This document shows positions 38,280 to 51,545 of a DNA stretch of 64,000 nucleotides, piece after piece (position 1 is the stretch's first letter; each line of letters begins with the position of its first letter). The notes below the pieces were generated by a model. It searched no databases. It was not told where the DNA came from and saw only the letters and a program-made list of their open reading frames with translations. Where the stretch lies: assembly GCF_040412425.1 (NCBI RefSeq), contig NC_089783.1:44651625-44715624 (forward strand), in the 5' to 3' direction. The translations under genes were made by a program, and so were the position numbers. This stretch comes from Macrobrachium rosenbergii. Lineage: Eukaryota > Arthropoda > Malacostraca > Decapoda > Palaemonidae.

Positions 38280-39090
38280 AAAATCCTGGTGTGTCTCAAA
38301 AGATTTATTTTTCACTTGTTAGTGCATTTTGATAAAAGCGTGTTTTAAAAATATATTTTTTATATTTTTTCTTTTTATACTTTTTAGTTTTGACAGAAAT
38401 TGTAACCGATTTATGATTGTAGCTAACGAAATTGGTATCCTGCCGAGCCAAAGAAGGTTTGAAAAATCCGAAGAGTTATATACCGAGCCAAAGAAGCTGT
38501 GAAAATCCGAAGAGTTTCATACAAATCCTGAGATACTGGGAGAGGTTATTGTAGGGTTACTAGAGGTCACTGCTGACCTACTGATCATGCAAGGCTGTAT
38601 TGTCACCGGGACTGAGTAACCATACAAAATTTCAAGTCCATCGGACAAAGGGAACAGGTCGAAAATTGAGTTAAAAGATTTGACGACAGACAGATGCAGA
38701 AGTCAAGTTAAATAAAAGCATGTAAAAACAGTACGTTATGGGGGTAAGAAAATGAGAGGTTTAGTGAAATAAAGACATTATTTGGTGTCCAACCTCAGGA
38801 AAAGAGAAGACCATGTGCAGGAACGCAAGAGGAAAAATGTGGTAATTAATACAGAAATAAGAAAGACAAAGAATAAAAGTAGAAAAATAAAGAGATGGAA
38901 GTGAGCAAGTACTATATAGAGAATAAGTTGCTCCATAGTGAAATAACTGTAGATAATTATATAGGTTAGCGGGGAAATAGGTCTCAGAATTAAAGATGTC
39001 AATGTGGAGATGCTATCTAAAAAGAATGTAGCCTGAGACTGTTAGAGCTGTAAAGGTAAATGCATACACAGGATGCCCAGGACAGACAGA
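38280..39090. other. Intergenic, nothing specific seen
   Basis: AT-rich. A short duplicated phrase (ACCGAGCCAAAGAAG) sits at about 38440 and 38482. Confidence 0.4.
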
Positions 39091-39095
39091 TGGAT

Positions 39096-39393
39096 AGACT
39101 ATACAATTTAGGCCGAAGACCAAGCGCTGGGACCTATAAGGTCATTCAGCGCTGAAAGGAAAATTGAGAGTAAGAGGGTTTAAAGGGTGTAACAGGAGAA
39201 AAACCTCGCAGTTGCACTATGAAACATTGTTAGAAGAGGGTGGAAAGTAAGATCGAAGAGAGAATATGAATGGAGGTACAGTAAAAGAAATGAAAAGAGT
39301 GCAGCTAGGGGCCGAAGGTACGCTGCCGAGAACCTTAAGTAATGCCTATAGTGAACCAAGAGAGGTGCAATGACGGCACTAGGCCCCCTACGG
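39096..39393 (+). mobile_element. SINE family A, copy 4, full length
   Basis: CAATTTAGGCCGAAGACCAA through GGTGCAATGACGGCACTAGG and CCCCCTACGG. It has all internal blocks and small deletions only. Confidence 0.94.
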
Positions 39394-39955
39394 AAAGCAT
39401 GCCCAGGGTACAATGAGTTTATCACCAATATCTGATTCATTTTTGACACAGCGTGCAGATGGAAAAGTGTCTATAATAAAAACTTCAAGGGCGACCCAGC
39501 CCATATGATTCAGGTAATGTCATTGAATCACAACCACATGGCAGTGCATGGTAGGGACGCTTGGACGTCAACGATGATAAACTCCCACGTTTCCTTCCCA
39601 TCAGATCGAAGACGAGGTTTTGGTGACTGCATGATGCTATGAATTGTTGATGGCAGCCGCAAGTTGCGGCTAGGTGTCAGGCGGTCACTGGTGGTTGATT
39701 TTAGATGCTGGTACTATTGGCCTGATGGGACCTGCAACCACCTAGAAATCCTTGCTGGAAGCACGCACAGCGTTTTGGAATAAGCAGACAGGAGGGTGGG
39801 GGGACGACTGTCTTGGCGTAAAAGTAGATCGAGACAAGACCTATTATTGTCTTTATATCTACTTTATATCTTTATACATGGAGGGAAGTGAGGATTTAAT
39901 GAAAGGACGCTGGATGTAGGTGAAAAGTTGGAAAATAAGAAAACAGCCACGAATG
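39394..39955. other. Intergenic, nothing specific seen
   Basis: Mixed composition and slightly more GC than average. No open frame of note. Confidence 0.35.
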
Positions 39956-39959
39956 GAGA

Positions 39960-40560
39960 GTGGAACAACTGCTGCTTTGCAGATGACAAATATTAACTAG
40001 AGACAGCGCAGGCTTAGGGGATTTGGAGGCCAAGAAATTGGAATAATGAATGTTCACATCAGTGGTGAGAGAGTGGATGTAGTTGGCTCAATTAATTTTT
40101 GGTAGCAAAAATAACATATGATGGCAAGATGGGAGAAGAGGCAATTAAGAGGATAGGTGAAGCACAAAAGGTAGGGATAATGAATGAAAAAGATTTGCAT
40201 TAAAAATGCAATGCCTATGACAAAAAAAAAAGTTAGAATGAGTGAAGAGTTTGCTACACCAGCCCTTCTTTATGGAAGTGAAGAGCTGATTTTTTAATGC
40301 AAATAAACAAAAAATTTGTGGCTATTGAACACATCATAAGCATAGTATATGTGCCATAAATGGTAAACAGGTAAGCGTAAGTAAGAGGCTGGATTAGTTT
40401 TTGAGATGGTCTGGTCATATGTGAAGAAGGGAGGACAATGCGCTGGTGAAAAGAGTATAATGCAGTGTTGGGAGAAAGTGGGAGAGAAAGACCTAGAATG
40501 TACTTGATATATGGAATAAAAGATACTGGAAAAGATGGACTTCAACACCCAGGAAACATA
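39960..40560 (+). pseudogene. LINE remnant 2 (RT FADD box and C-terminal piece)
   Basis: CCFADDK (TTT GCA GAT GAC at 39976-39987) is the FADD form of the reverse-transcriptase catalytic box. Frame-shifted downstream pieces read KITYDGKMGEEAIKRIGEAQ (about 40110), FATPALLYGSEELIF (about 40245) and LRWSGHM (about 40400). These are the order and spacing of LINE ORF2 C-termini. There are several stops and shifts, so it is dead. The sequence differs from LINE remnant 1. Confidence 0.82.
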
Positions 40561-40786
40561 AGATCAGGCAATGTAAATGGGGAAGGTTCATTGTGTATGT
40601 TGCAGGTTTGAAGTGGCTAGTGCTGAAGAAGTTTACTGTACAGGTAGATTACACCCAGTTCAGGAGACGAAATACGAATGTGACAGTGACCTTTGCCTTG
40701 CTTTCTCTGGAGCCACACCATGTTTGTGGAAAAGCTGTAGAGTAACTCCGACAATTTCCTACAGAAAAGATGGCTCAGTATCAAAG

Positions 40787-40936
40787 TCACTGTCTATACT
40801 TACTGGACCAGGCAATAATGGTTCGAATCTTACTGGTGATGAAATACTTGCCAGTTATAATTCCCCTTGGGTGTAAGTAATTCTCAACGTACAGTGAATT
40901 GGATATTAAACAATATTTGTGACTTGATACTCGTGA
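40787..40936 (+). mobile_element. tRNA-like SINE family C, copy 1
   Basis: Shares AAAGTCACTGTCTAT, a B-box-like GGTTCGAATCT (40820-40830), TATAATTCCC, GTGTAAGTAATTC and AATATTTGTG with the element at 62.24 kb. It ends in a TA array. Confidence 0.75.
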
Positions 40937-40937
40937 A

Positions 40938-40949
40938 TATATATGTGTA

Positions 40950-40992
<43 letters not shown>

Positions 40993-41033
40993 TATATATG
41001 TATACATATCATATTTACATATATATATATCCA

Positions 41034-41078
<45 letters not shown>

Positions 41079-41188
41079 CATATATGTGTATATATATACA
41101 GTATATATGTATACATATCATATTTACATATATATATATCCAGTATATATATATATATATATACATATATATGTATATATATACAGTA

Positions 41189-41230
<42 letters not shown>
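40938..41230. repeat. (TA)n complex array with higher-order unit
   Basis: TA runs are broken by a repeated about 115-bp block containing GTATACATATCATATTTACA and a TATCCAGTATA word (first at about 40985-41037, again at about 41101-41152). Confidence 0.93.
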
Positions 41231-41232
<2 letters not shown>

Positions 41233-41272
41233 TAGAGAGATAGTAGTAATATTTGTGGCCTAATATTTGTTA

Positions 41273-41276
41273 ATAT

Positions 41277-41322
<46 letters not shown>

Positions 41323-41342
41323 CACAGATGTATATATATACA

Positions 41343-41405
<63 letters not shown>

Positions 41406-41412
41406 TACAGTA
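41273..41412. repeat. (TA)n array, interrupted
   Basis: TA units with CACAGATG and CACTG interruptions. It is preceded by two TAATATTTGT words like the tail of SINE C. Confidence 0.93.
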
Positions 41413-41419
41413 TACATGG

Positions 41420-41936
<517 letters not shown>

Positions 41937-42055
41937 ATTCACCTCTAGGAGATCCAAGGAAGCTGAGATTGTATAGTTTGCAGGTAGGAATTTGGTGGAA
42001 GCATATAAGTCCATATCGGGTACTTGATGACAAGAGCAACACAAAACACTTGTTA

Positions 42056-42203
42056 GAATTTGACTAAAATATGTCAAATGACTCATGGAATTGGACATGG
42101 TCGAAGAATTTGACTAAAATATGTCAAATGACTCATGGAATTGGACATGGTCGAAGAATTTGACTAAAATATGTCAAATGATTCATGGAATAGGACATGG
42201 TCT
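42056..42203. repeat. Tandem repeat, 50-bp unit x3
   Basis: Units begin at 42056, 42106 and 42156 (GAATTTGACTAAAATATGTC, then AAATGACTCATGGAATTGGA). The first two are almost identical, so the expansion is recent. Confidence 0.95.
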
Positions 42204-43074
42204 TAGCTAATTACTGTAAACTCTGAGGTGACAGAGTGATTGCAAATTATGTGGCGCCATACTACGGATTCTGAAATTATTCTTTTAACATTAACCCGTC
42301 TCCCCTAACCCGGGGTGGATCAGGTGAAAAACAGCAATACGGTCACTGCCACATTCATAAATTAACTGCCGAATTGTCAATGAAGCCTTTATGCAACAAC
42401 AACAATTGTTTTTTACATCTTCCTTTCCAATACTTCCGTCACACCATCTACCCCAAACTTTAAAAGAATTCCTTCCCTCCTTTCCTCTGTCACTTACGAA
42501 GTGTACAATCTTTTCTCCAGTCTATCGTCGTTTCAGTCTTTCCACGTAACCAAACCATTTCAAAACACAGTGATCTATCCTTTCACCTTCTTACCACTTC
42601 GATGCATCTCCACAACTACTGTTATCAATTCTTTTCCACTACATACACTAAGCAAACAGTTCATCTCAACATATTCGACCATTTTTTCTTAACAAAGATT
42701 CAAAATCCACAACTCACCCGACATCGCCTCTTTTAATCTGAATTATCTACTCACTTTTTAATTCATGATTTATTCTATCTAACAATAATCATCCTTTTTT
42801 CATTATTTCCGATACGCTAAGAATTTATTTTGGATTAAAGAACAAAGATGCAAACGCCTGCAATATGACGAAAACAAGCCGGGAGACAAAATTAAGCCTG
42901 GCCAAAGGACCCCAAGGACGCTCGGTTCTATTTCAGGGTCTAGAGTTTGGAATAACTACAATCTTCTGCTAAATGGCTGGAAAACAGTTCGAGGCTCAAA
43001 GAGGTCCGGTATTTTCGACGCTGAATGTTTCCTCGCGCTTTTAAACTGCTCTCTTTAAGAAAACGAAGAATGAA

Positions 43075-43075
<1 letters not shown>
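42204..43075. other. Intergenic, nothing specific seen
   Basis: AT-rich with pyrimidine-rich parts. Open frames are short and lack features. Confidence 0.35.

Positions 43076-43077
<2 letters not shown>

Positions 43078-43110
<33 letters not shown>
43078..43110. repeat. (CT)n microsatellite
   Basis: About 15 CT units. Confidence 0.93.
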
Positions 43111-43111
<1 letters not shown>

Positions 43112-43551
43112 GTTCTCCATTTTTCTTTCTTTAAATGCTGAAGACCCTCGAGCAATACATGCGTGTATGCAAATAAGCAGATGCACAGGAATTCATCTTA
43201 AGAAAATTCTTAATACCGAAGTTAAAAATACAAAACACAACCTCAAAGGAAAAAATTAGAAAAATGTTCCAACATAAAGGGTGACACAAAATTAAATAAC
43301 TGTTCCTCTACATACGATCAAAGTGACAGAGTTAACTATAAAAATTATGGTGTCTATTGCTTAATTCATTTGTTTATGTAAAGTGAAGAAATAGAAGATG
43401 CAGGTGCAAATCTGCCGGATAAGAATATGAGTCATGGAATGTAAGAATATACGTCAATACAACACCTTTAAATTTACCTGTAGGTGCAGAGTGAGTTATC
43501 AAAACCCAGAACAACAATTGTGTATTCACGGTAACAATACCATTCCTCTTA

Positions 43552-43852
43552 AATTGAATACAGAGTTTAGGCCAAAGGACAATCACTGGGACCTATGAAG
43601 TCAGCGCTCGAAAGGAAATTGCGAGTAGGTAGTTCTGAAAGGTGTAACAGGAAGAAAACCTCGCAGTTGCACTATAATATATTTGGTAAGAGAGGGTGGA
43701 CAGCGAGATAGAATAAAGATAATATGAATGGAGGTACAGTAAAAGGAATGAATGAGGTTGCAGCTAGGGGCCGAAGGGACGCTGCAAAGAACCTTTAGTA
43801 ATGCCTACAGTACACCGCGTGAGGTGCACTGACGGCGCTAGCCCCCTAAGGG
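43552..43852 (+). mobile_element. SINE family A, copy 5, full length
   Basis: GAGTTTAGGCCAAAGGACAA through GCAGCTAGGGGCCGAAGGGA and GGTGCACTGACGGCGCTAGC. The GGTCATTCAGCGCTG block has lost several bases. Confidence 0.94.
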
Positions 43853-43859
43853 GCATTTC

Positions 43860-46600
43860 ACCTAAAATCAATGAACTTCAGAAACATAGGAGCTAGCAAT
43901 AATGGGTTTTGTGACTACTATTATTAGTTGTTGGGCTTTCTCCCCTTGCACCTGAGAAGGAACGAGCATAAACTAGTTTTTCCTAGATAATTTGAAGTAT
44001 CAGCGCCACCACAAAATACAGCATTATAAAAGAATTATATTTCAGTGTAGAACTACGCCTGCTTTTAAATTAGGTTACTTTTCTTGTGATGAAACATATG
44101 ACTGATAAATATGACCGGATACTCTCGCCAAGTAACTACATAATTTAGGCTTAAAAGGAATAAACCTCCACAAAATGTTGTCATGACACTTCACTTAACC
44201 CATACATGCTTTACACTTACTCGAACAACTTACATCCATAACATACTAAATACTGAAAATCGATAAAAATGTACAAAATTACACATTCCTAAGAAATCCC
44301 GTTTCCTCTGCACAAATAAAAACTCAACTGATCTTTACAAACACCCTCTCTGAAAACTTACCAAACAAGGTAATTACCATCCTCATCAAGGCAATCCAAG
44401 TCCCCAAGGCTTGGACACTCAACCATCACATATATCACTGACAAGGGAGGCAACCAACCAGTCATCACAAAATGGCATGGCTTCTCAGCCATCGAAAATC
44501 AATAGGTCACATGTCCGCGGCTCATCTTCAGACAGTAAAGGTATTTTCTCATCTATTTGGCATATTACTGGACACCTATAGGAGAACAAGTAATTTCCAA
44601 CAGTTTCTGGCTACTAACAATCACTCTGCTGAGATGTTCTAAGCCCTTCTACCTCTATCCTGATGGTTTGGAAGATATTGCTAGACAACAAAATTAGTCT
44701 TTTTATGGTATTTGATACTATATTCTAAGCCACTGGCCTTTTTCTTGCTTCCCACGCCTGTGTGGACTGGTACCCAGTTAAAATCAACATCTATACAACA
44801 GCAACTCTCAGTAAATACTCATTATAAAATTTATAAGACAATTATGCGCTAAGTTTTAAACTGCAGTATGCTCGGGGAATCACTAAAATTAAATTTCACC
44901 AGTTGTGAGTTACATCTTTTAACACGACTAATATTTCGTATACTTCTGTAGCAAAAACTGATGACAAGAATGCTTACTGCCAATGCACTCAGTATCTGAG
45001 CAAACAGCTCCAAATCCTGTGTTATCAGATTTGGAGGTATTGGTATGTTCAGGCACAGCAGCTTCCTGGCCAAAGCATGTGCTGGAAAGAAAGACACATT
45101 CCCTGATTTCACATTTGCCCCTTTACGGTGTTCAGAAATTGACAGTGATCGCTAAGGTGGAATTGGGGGTTATTTAAAAGGCAAGATACTACTTTTCGAT
45201 TACATTCAGTTCATTTAAAATTCCATGTGCTCTGGGATTTGAGGATGGTTTTGCATAACTGGAGTTATTATATCAATAAAGATGTGATAGAATTCATATT
45301 GAGAAAGTCATGAAGATGACAGTAGGATTGCCAAGGTAGGCGCAGTACTGACTGGATAAAGGAGGAGGCTGTAGGGTTTATGATGCTGTTGTATGAGAAG
45401 TCTGAGATTATTGGGAAAATTCTGTATGAGGCATATATAGACCGAGACCTTATGATAGAACTGACAGAGGCACAACTGCAAAGGACTGATCATAATCTGA
45501 ATAAAATTAAATATTCTATGAAGACTCCAAAGTGCAACAGACTATCAAGACCGAGAGTGACTAGTTTGGTGTAGAAGTAGTACTGAAGAAAGGGTGCGTT
45601 ACCTCTTCATGCCTAGTTTCTACGTTTAAAGCGGATATAAAAATTCAGAGAAAGTAAAGATGTAGGTGTAACTTTGGGATAAAAAAAATAAAAATACTCG
45701 AATGAAACCAAAATACCAAAATTTTAGTGCCACACCCAGGCATGAGCAGAGGGAGGTCAACATTCGCTTCCTAACTTCCAGAATGCTAAGGATAAGTCTG
45801 AGGAGAGCTTCACAAGTGATCAAGGTCCAATAGACTCCTTCTTTTACCCTTCTCTGAAACCGTTTGTAGAACATGTAATCAGAGAGATCCTGCCGATTAA
45901 AATGTAATAAATGGATGGACAGGCAAGAAGCGATGTTTAATCTAATAAACGAATGGATATATTCATGAAAATTATTTTACTTACTAATCGTTATCAAGAA
46001 ATCCGAATAAAAGAAAATTACTTCAAATACGCAATTACATTATGGACTCCAATAATCTAGCAACAAATCGTGCACGCTCAGTGGAAAGGCACTACGATGA
46101 AACGCCTCTGAAGTTAAAATGTGTTTTTAGTCGCTTGGGTGAACGATCATTTAGTGCAAGTTGCTTTTTGGCACACAGAGTAATGCGGCACCTATCGCGT
46201 CATAACATTTTGCCCAATGACATATCACATCTCTCTTCTCTCTGTCCTTGCAACAACTGCAAAATCCAATATAACAAGATACTACAACTTCCCTCCGCAT
46301 TCATCGGCTTACTGCATTTCCTTCACTGACGGAATAAAATCCAGGATTTTCCAGCACCAGGATGTAGACGGCTTGCGTCACATCCTCCTCGTTGTGTTTT
46401 GCCGCAGTTTAATTGCCACTTGAACAATAGCAATCTCTTCGTACTCTAACATGTAACTGCAATGATGAAAATTGTAAATCAACACCCGGAGCAGTTTCGG
46501 TTTCTTCGCCTCAGATTCACAAAATAATATGCATGTTTAATAACTTTGACATTAAAATGACGCTGGATATTAAGATTATATACTGGATTTCAGCGGAGAA
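43860..46600. other. Intergenic, no feature recognised
   Basis: About 2.7 kb of AT-rich single-copy-looking sequence without arrays. Frames at 44849-45177, 45380-45574 and 46042-46423 lack starts, domains or splice context that I can defend. Confidence 0.4.
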
Positions 46601-46615
46601 TGCTTGAATACTTTT

Positions 46616-46616
<1 letters not shown>

Positions 46617-46712
<96 letters not shown>

Positions 46713-46746
46713 TACATGTATATATATACATGTATATATATACATG

Positions 46747-46842
<96 letters not shown>
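46617..46842. repeat. Compound (CA)n-(TA)n array
   Basis: About 21 CA units then TA with repeated TACATGTATATA interruptions, ending directly at an inverted SINE B fragment. Confidence 0.95.
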
Positions 46843-46843
<1 letters not shown>

Positions 46844-46929
46844 GTAATAGCCACAATGCCCTCTTAACTTCTCGAATTCTTCGTGCTGTTTTGGATACGC
46901 TTGTCACTACGAAGCCTTAAGATCCAAGA
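46843..46929 (-). mobile_element. tRNA-like SINE family B, inverted partial copy
   Basis: Reverse complement of the 3' half of the copy at 47.03 kb, read as TTGTAATAGCCACAATGCCC, CTTCTCGAATTCTTCGTGCT and CTTGTCACTACGAAGCC. The 5' tRNA-like part is missing. Confidence 0.85.
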
Positions 46930-47025
46930 GCAAGGAACAGAAGTGTGGATGGGTCTATTCCAGCTCTAATAAATATATCTGAAAACCGACAGGTATATGT
47001 ATGTAGGAGAGGCAATAAACTTTTA

Positions 47026-47375
<350 letters not shown>

Positions 47376-47905
47376 ATCTAACTAAGCTCTTCCTGCGGAC
47401 CTTTAAACATCATACGTTTCACAATAATGCCAAGAGAAGAACAAGTAACAGCAAACTTATCGCAACTTGTACTGAATCACTTTCCTAATAAAATTTATCA
47501 TATGTATATATGACAACGCTAGTAAACAAGCTGATGAGTTTTTCTCAGTACTTGGCGCTTTACACGACGTAATGAAGAGAAAACAAAGCTATACTTTTCT
47601 TTTCATGCAAATTGACATTCTTGTGTTCATGTATGTGAGGACGCCTGACCTGGATGATCTTCAGAGCCGTTATCAAGCGCTGCGCAAACCCTATATTATC
47701 AATTTTTTATTAAGAAATGATGTCTGAACCCTCAATGAATTTTGTCCGATGTCCTACGAATATTCACCGAAGAAAACTAAATGAGAATTCTCTCTTCCGT
47801 CCCATTTTCCCATACTCTTAACAGTTTCCCTTTACTGAAACACAGCTCTATCGTTTCCCGAGGGATTGCGACCCCTGCTTTCCATTCCTCCCTCCTGTTT
47901 TCGAG
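47376..47905. other. Intergenic, nothing specific seen
   Basis: Mixed AT-rich sequence with no gene signal. Confidence 0.35.
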
Positions 47906-47908
47906 TGG

Positions 47909-48045
47909 AATAAACTGGAATATAAAATTAGGACCGAAGGCCAAGCGCTCTGACCTATGAGGCCATTCAGCGCTGAAAGAGGAAACTGAGAGCAAAGGGG
48001 GCCTGACAGGTGTAACGGGAGGAAAACCTCGTAGTTGCACAATGG
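47909..48045 (+). mobile_element. SINE family A, copy 6, 5' half
   Basis: GGAATATAAAATTAGGACCG through CCTATGAGGCCATTCAGCGC and GGAGGAAAACCTCGTAGTTG. It is truncated after the GCACAATGGA point and followed at once by copy 7. Confidence 0.9.
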
Positions 48046-48047
48046 AG

Positions 48048-48203
48048 AGAATAGAATATAGAATTTATGCCAGAAGGCCAAGCGCTGGGACCTAAGAGGC
48101 CATTCAGCGCTGAAAGAGAAAACTGAGAGCAAAGGGGTCTGACAGGTGTAACAGAAGGAAAGCCTCGTAGTTGCACTACGAATCAATTGCTGGGAGAGGA
48201 TGG
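48048..48203 (+). mobile_element. SINE family A, copy 7, 5' half
   Basis: Tandem neighbour of copy 6, sharing subfamily marks (GAGGCCATTCAGCGCTGAAA, CCTCGTAGTTGCAC in place of CCTCGCAGTTGCAC, and GAGAGCAAAGGGG). It is truncated after AATTGCTGGGAGAGGATGG. Confidence 0.9.
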
Positions 48204-48670
48204 CTTTCGAGTGGACAAGATACGGCCACCAGTTGCCTCGCCTTATGGAACGACGACTGACAACACGAACACAAAACGAAAAGACGTCGTGGAATTCCAA
48301 AGAGATCAGCGGCCCGTCCGGTTGAATAATTCACTGCATAAAATATGTAAGGGAGCAGCTAGCCCCATCTCATTGGCAATGGCACTCTGAACTAATAATG
48401 TCCATCTGAATTCTACGACGTCCCCCATCAGGAAATCTGATGTGGAATAATCAATACACTCGGTACGTACGCTTCTTCCAAGAAATGAACGGTCTGATTT
48501 ATTATGAATCATATGAAAAGAGTAATGCGTATAAAACATAGGCAACCTGTAGAATATTCATAATATAAATTTATTCACTAATCGATTTTTATTCGGCCTG
48601 ACCAATTCGATAATGTTCAACATTTGTCTTGAATTTCACCAAAATGTATTAGTCATTTATAATGCAGATT
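48204..48670. other. Intergenic, nothing specific seen
   Basis: Mixed composition with no recognised feature. Confidence 0.35.
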
Positions 48671-48671
48671 A

Positions 48672-48882
48672 TATGTATATATATATATAGGTATAATATA
48701 TGTATTATATATTTTAAAATATATATTATATAATATATAATATATATCATATATTATATAACATATAATATATAATCTACATTATATATTATATAATATA
48801 TTATATATATATATACTATATATTATACATATATACATATATGTGTGTGTACATATATAATATATAATATAATATATATAGT
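48672..48882. repeat. TA-rich low-complexity block (ATATTATA words)
   Basis: Unlike the pure TA arrays, it is built from TATATTATATAATATATA-type words with many small palindromes. It ends with TATATAGTC at 48882. Confidence 0.85.
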
Positions 48883-49194
48883 CAAGAGGGCACCATGGTT
48901 GAATAACATAGCATCGGATGTTGGAAGAATGGAAGCAGTTAATTTGTACACATATTTAGGGGTAAATAATATGACCATACAAAAATGGGAAAAAAAGCAC
49001 GTTAAAAGAGGAAGAAGAGGTAGGATGAAAGCAGGGGTGAAGAAAGGAAGGCACCAGGGTATGGTCATAAGATCCTGAAGAGCTGGAATTTCTATGAAAC
49101 CAAAGTATGAAGGGACTACGGAAGTAAATGTGGATATTCGAAACAACTTGTCCAGCAAACCCACTTCCTCCTTCCTTCTACATTTGATTTGATT

Positions 49195-49552
49195 TTATGA
49201 AATTTAGGTTGTCACGCCAAGCATTAGGGCGCTTTCGGTGATTCACCACCCATGACAGAGAAAAGAGGGAGTTGGGGTGATTGGACAGCGGGTAGCAAAG
49301 ATAAAGGAATCCAGAATAAAGAAGATGAAGTACGAGGACCTAAGGTGGAACTGGACGAAATCCCTACTGTTGCACTAAGAAGTAATGGGTAGAGAGGTTG
49401 GACAGGAAGCCTAACAGATGAAGCAGTAATGAAGGTAAAAGGATTAAAAGGTTTGTGCAGCTAGGGGCCGAAGGGATGCTACAAACACCCTTTAGTAATA
49501 CCTACAGTGCAACAGTAAGGCAAACTAACAACGCTACCCCTTACAGGGTCCT
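49195..49552 (+). mobile_element. SINE family A-related, diverged mosaic copy 8
   Basis: The 5' part (GAAATTTAGGTTGTCACGCC, then AAGCATTAGGGCGCTTTCGG) departs from the family. The 3' part matches it (GTGCAGCTAGGGGCCGAAGG, CCTACAGTGCA, ACTAACAACGCTACCCC). It is either an older subfamily or a fusion of two elements sharing a tail. Confidence 0.75.
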
Positions 49553-50905
49553 TCCTACTGCTGTCCAAGGAACTGCTTCAATGCCTTCTGAAGTCTCATG
49601 ACTAGGCCAACAACATACCCTTTTTGTTAAAGTCTTATAAACTTAAAGAAGTATTAAAAAACTGTCAGCAATGATAATACAGTTGAAAGAACGACCTCAT
49701 TAATGTATCTGGAGCTTCATTTATGAAAATTTAGCAGTGATTAGTTCAGATGGTATTGTACTAGAATTTGAATGCAATTCTGCCTGCTTCTCTTGAGATA
49801 AAAACAATGAATAATTATTCAAGTTCACAGACTTTCAATAACATTCTGCTTGTTTCTTTGAGATGAAAACAATATAAATCCGATAAAGTTACAGAAATGA
49901 AGGGAGAAAATACAGTCGTCTGACAACAGGCCAAATGCCACCAGCCACACAGCTACTTAATGTAGCGGCCTCATTGATCCATCGCGAGGTACACAAAAAT
50001 GTCATACGTGCCCAACAATCAGTGAGTTTCTTTTAGTTAATGCCGGTGACAGTTGACAGAACATTGACGTCAAAGTTACATTTGTCATGCCAGCTTTGAT
50101 GCAACTTAGACATGTTGGTATTTGGATAACTTATCAGTGCAATGATGAGACAAATTAGATTGAATCCAATGCCTGAAAGGCACAACGCAGGGACAGGCAT
50201 TGTTCCAAAACAACCAAAAACCCTGAACCAAATTAACTGCGACTTGACCAGACATGGCAAGACGGAAAATCCATAAGTTGACCAGCTGTGACAACAACAT
50301 GGAATGTACAGTATACGAAAGTACAAGAAAGTTCAAGTGCTTTAACTACAAATTCAACTGCACTGGTCTTTAACGTTACCCTTGCCAAGAATACATGCAC
50401 TATGGAAAATCTACATCACTTAGTGTCGTATATGGCTGTCATTAACAGATGAAATGGTGATATAAGTTCGGTTATAAAGAACAGATTTCGGCTATGCTAC
50501 ATGATGACTGATTTCAGTGTTGCTGAAGACTCAATGAAGCACTGTGTTTTATACTCACGGCAACTGAATGCCAGCATGAACTAAATCATTTTAAAAGACA
50601 ACAAAGCCTCTGTAATTGGATAATTTAATCAACAATTAAAAACGAAACTTAACGACATAGAGGTGAGCCATCTTAGAATAAGCCCTCCTAGTCGAAAATT
50701 TTTAAGCGGCTAGGAAATTTCGTATCAAAAGGACCCATGTGGGTAACCATGGCAACTTCCTTGCTTGCATCACTAAACGATTATGTCGCCTATCGGCCGC
50801 TTTCTGTTCTCACTTTTACTCTCCGGAATGAGTCTCTTCTGGTAAAATCCATTGATTTCCTCAAAGTATAAAGAAGCAAACTAACTTATTTTACCGATAT
50901 TTCCA
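49553..50905. other. Intergenic, nothing specific seen
   Basis: AT-rich, no credible frame. A short duplicated phrase (GCCTGCTTCTCTTGAGAT / CTGCTTGTTTCTTTGAGATG) lies at about 49790 and 49845. Confidence 0.35.
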
Positions 50906-50907
50906 TT

Positions 50908-51293
50908 TTTAGTTTTCTGTAAAATAAAACTATTGTGCCGGCTTTGTCTGTCCATCCGCACTTTTTTCTGAGATCTTAAAACTACTGGGGCTAGAAGGCT
51001 GCAAACTGGTATGCTGATCATCCACCCTCCAGTCATCAAACATACCAAATTGCAGCTCTCTAGCCCCAGTAGTTTTTATTTTATTTAAGGTTAAATTTAG
51101 CCATAATCGTGCTTCTGGCAACGATATAGGACAGGCCACCACCTGGGCCGTGGTTAGTTTCACGGGTCGCGGCTCACACGGCATTATACCGAGACCCCTG
51201 AAAAATAGATGTATTTTAGGTGGCGTTGATTCTACGCTGTACCGGCTGTACAGAAAACTCGATTACGCAGAAGAAACTTCGACCCATATTTAA
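50908..51293 (+). mobile_element. Hairpin-bearing dispersed repeat H, copy 3
   Basis: Same orientation and block order as copy 2, with a short deletion near TTTTTTCTGAGATC. The inverted repeat AAACTACTGGGGCTAGAAGG / CTCTCTAGCCCCAGTAGTTT is at about 50977-51080. Confidence 0.88.
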
Positions 51294-51327
51294 CTTCTTG
51301 TTGATTTTCTTCCGAATTTCCTTTAAA

Positions 51328-51351
51328 GAGAGAGAGAGAGAGAGAGAGAGA
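51328..51351. repeat. (GA)12 microsatellite
   Basis: A short GA array that joins repeat H to SINE A copy 9. Confidence 0.9.
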
Positions 51352-51545
51352 ATATAGAATTTGGGGCCAAAAGGCCAAGCACTGGGACCTATGAGGTCAT
51401 TCAGAGCTGGAAGGGAAATTGACAGTAAGAGGGTCCTAAAGGTGCAACAGGATGTAAACCTCGCAGTTGCACTATGAGACAATTGTTATGAGAGGGTGGA
51501 AAGTACGATGGAAGGAAGATAATATGAACGGAGGTACAGCAGAAG
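51352..51545 (+). mobile_element. SINE family A, copy 9, 3' truncated
   Basis: GAATTTGGGGCCAAAAGGCC, then GGGACCTATGAGGTCATTCA, AACCTCGCAGTTGCACTATG and GAACGGAGGTACAGCAG. It ends before the CAGCTAGGGG block. Confidence 0.93.
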
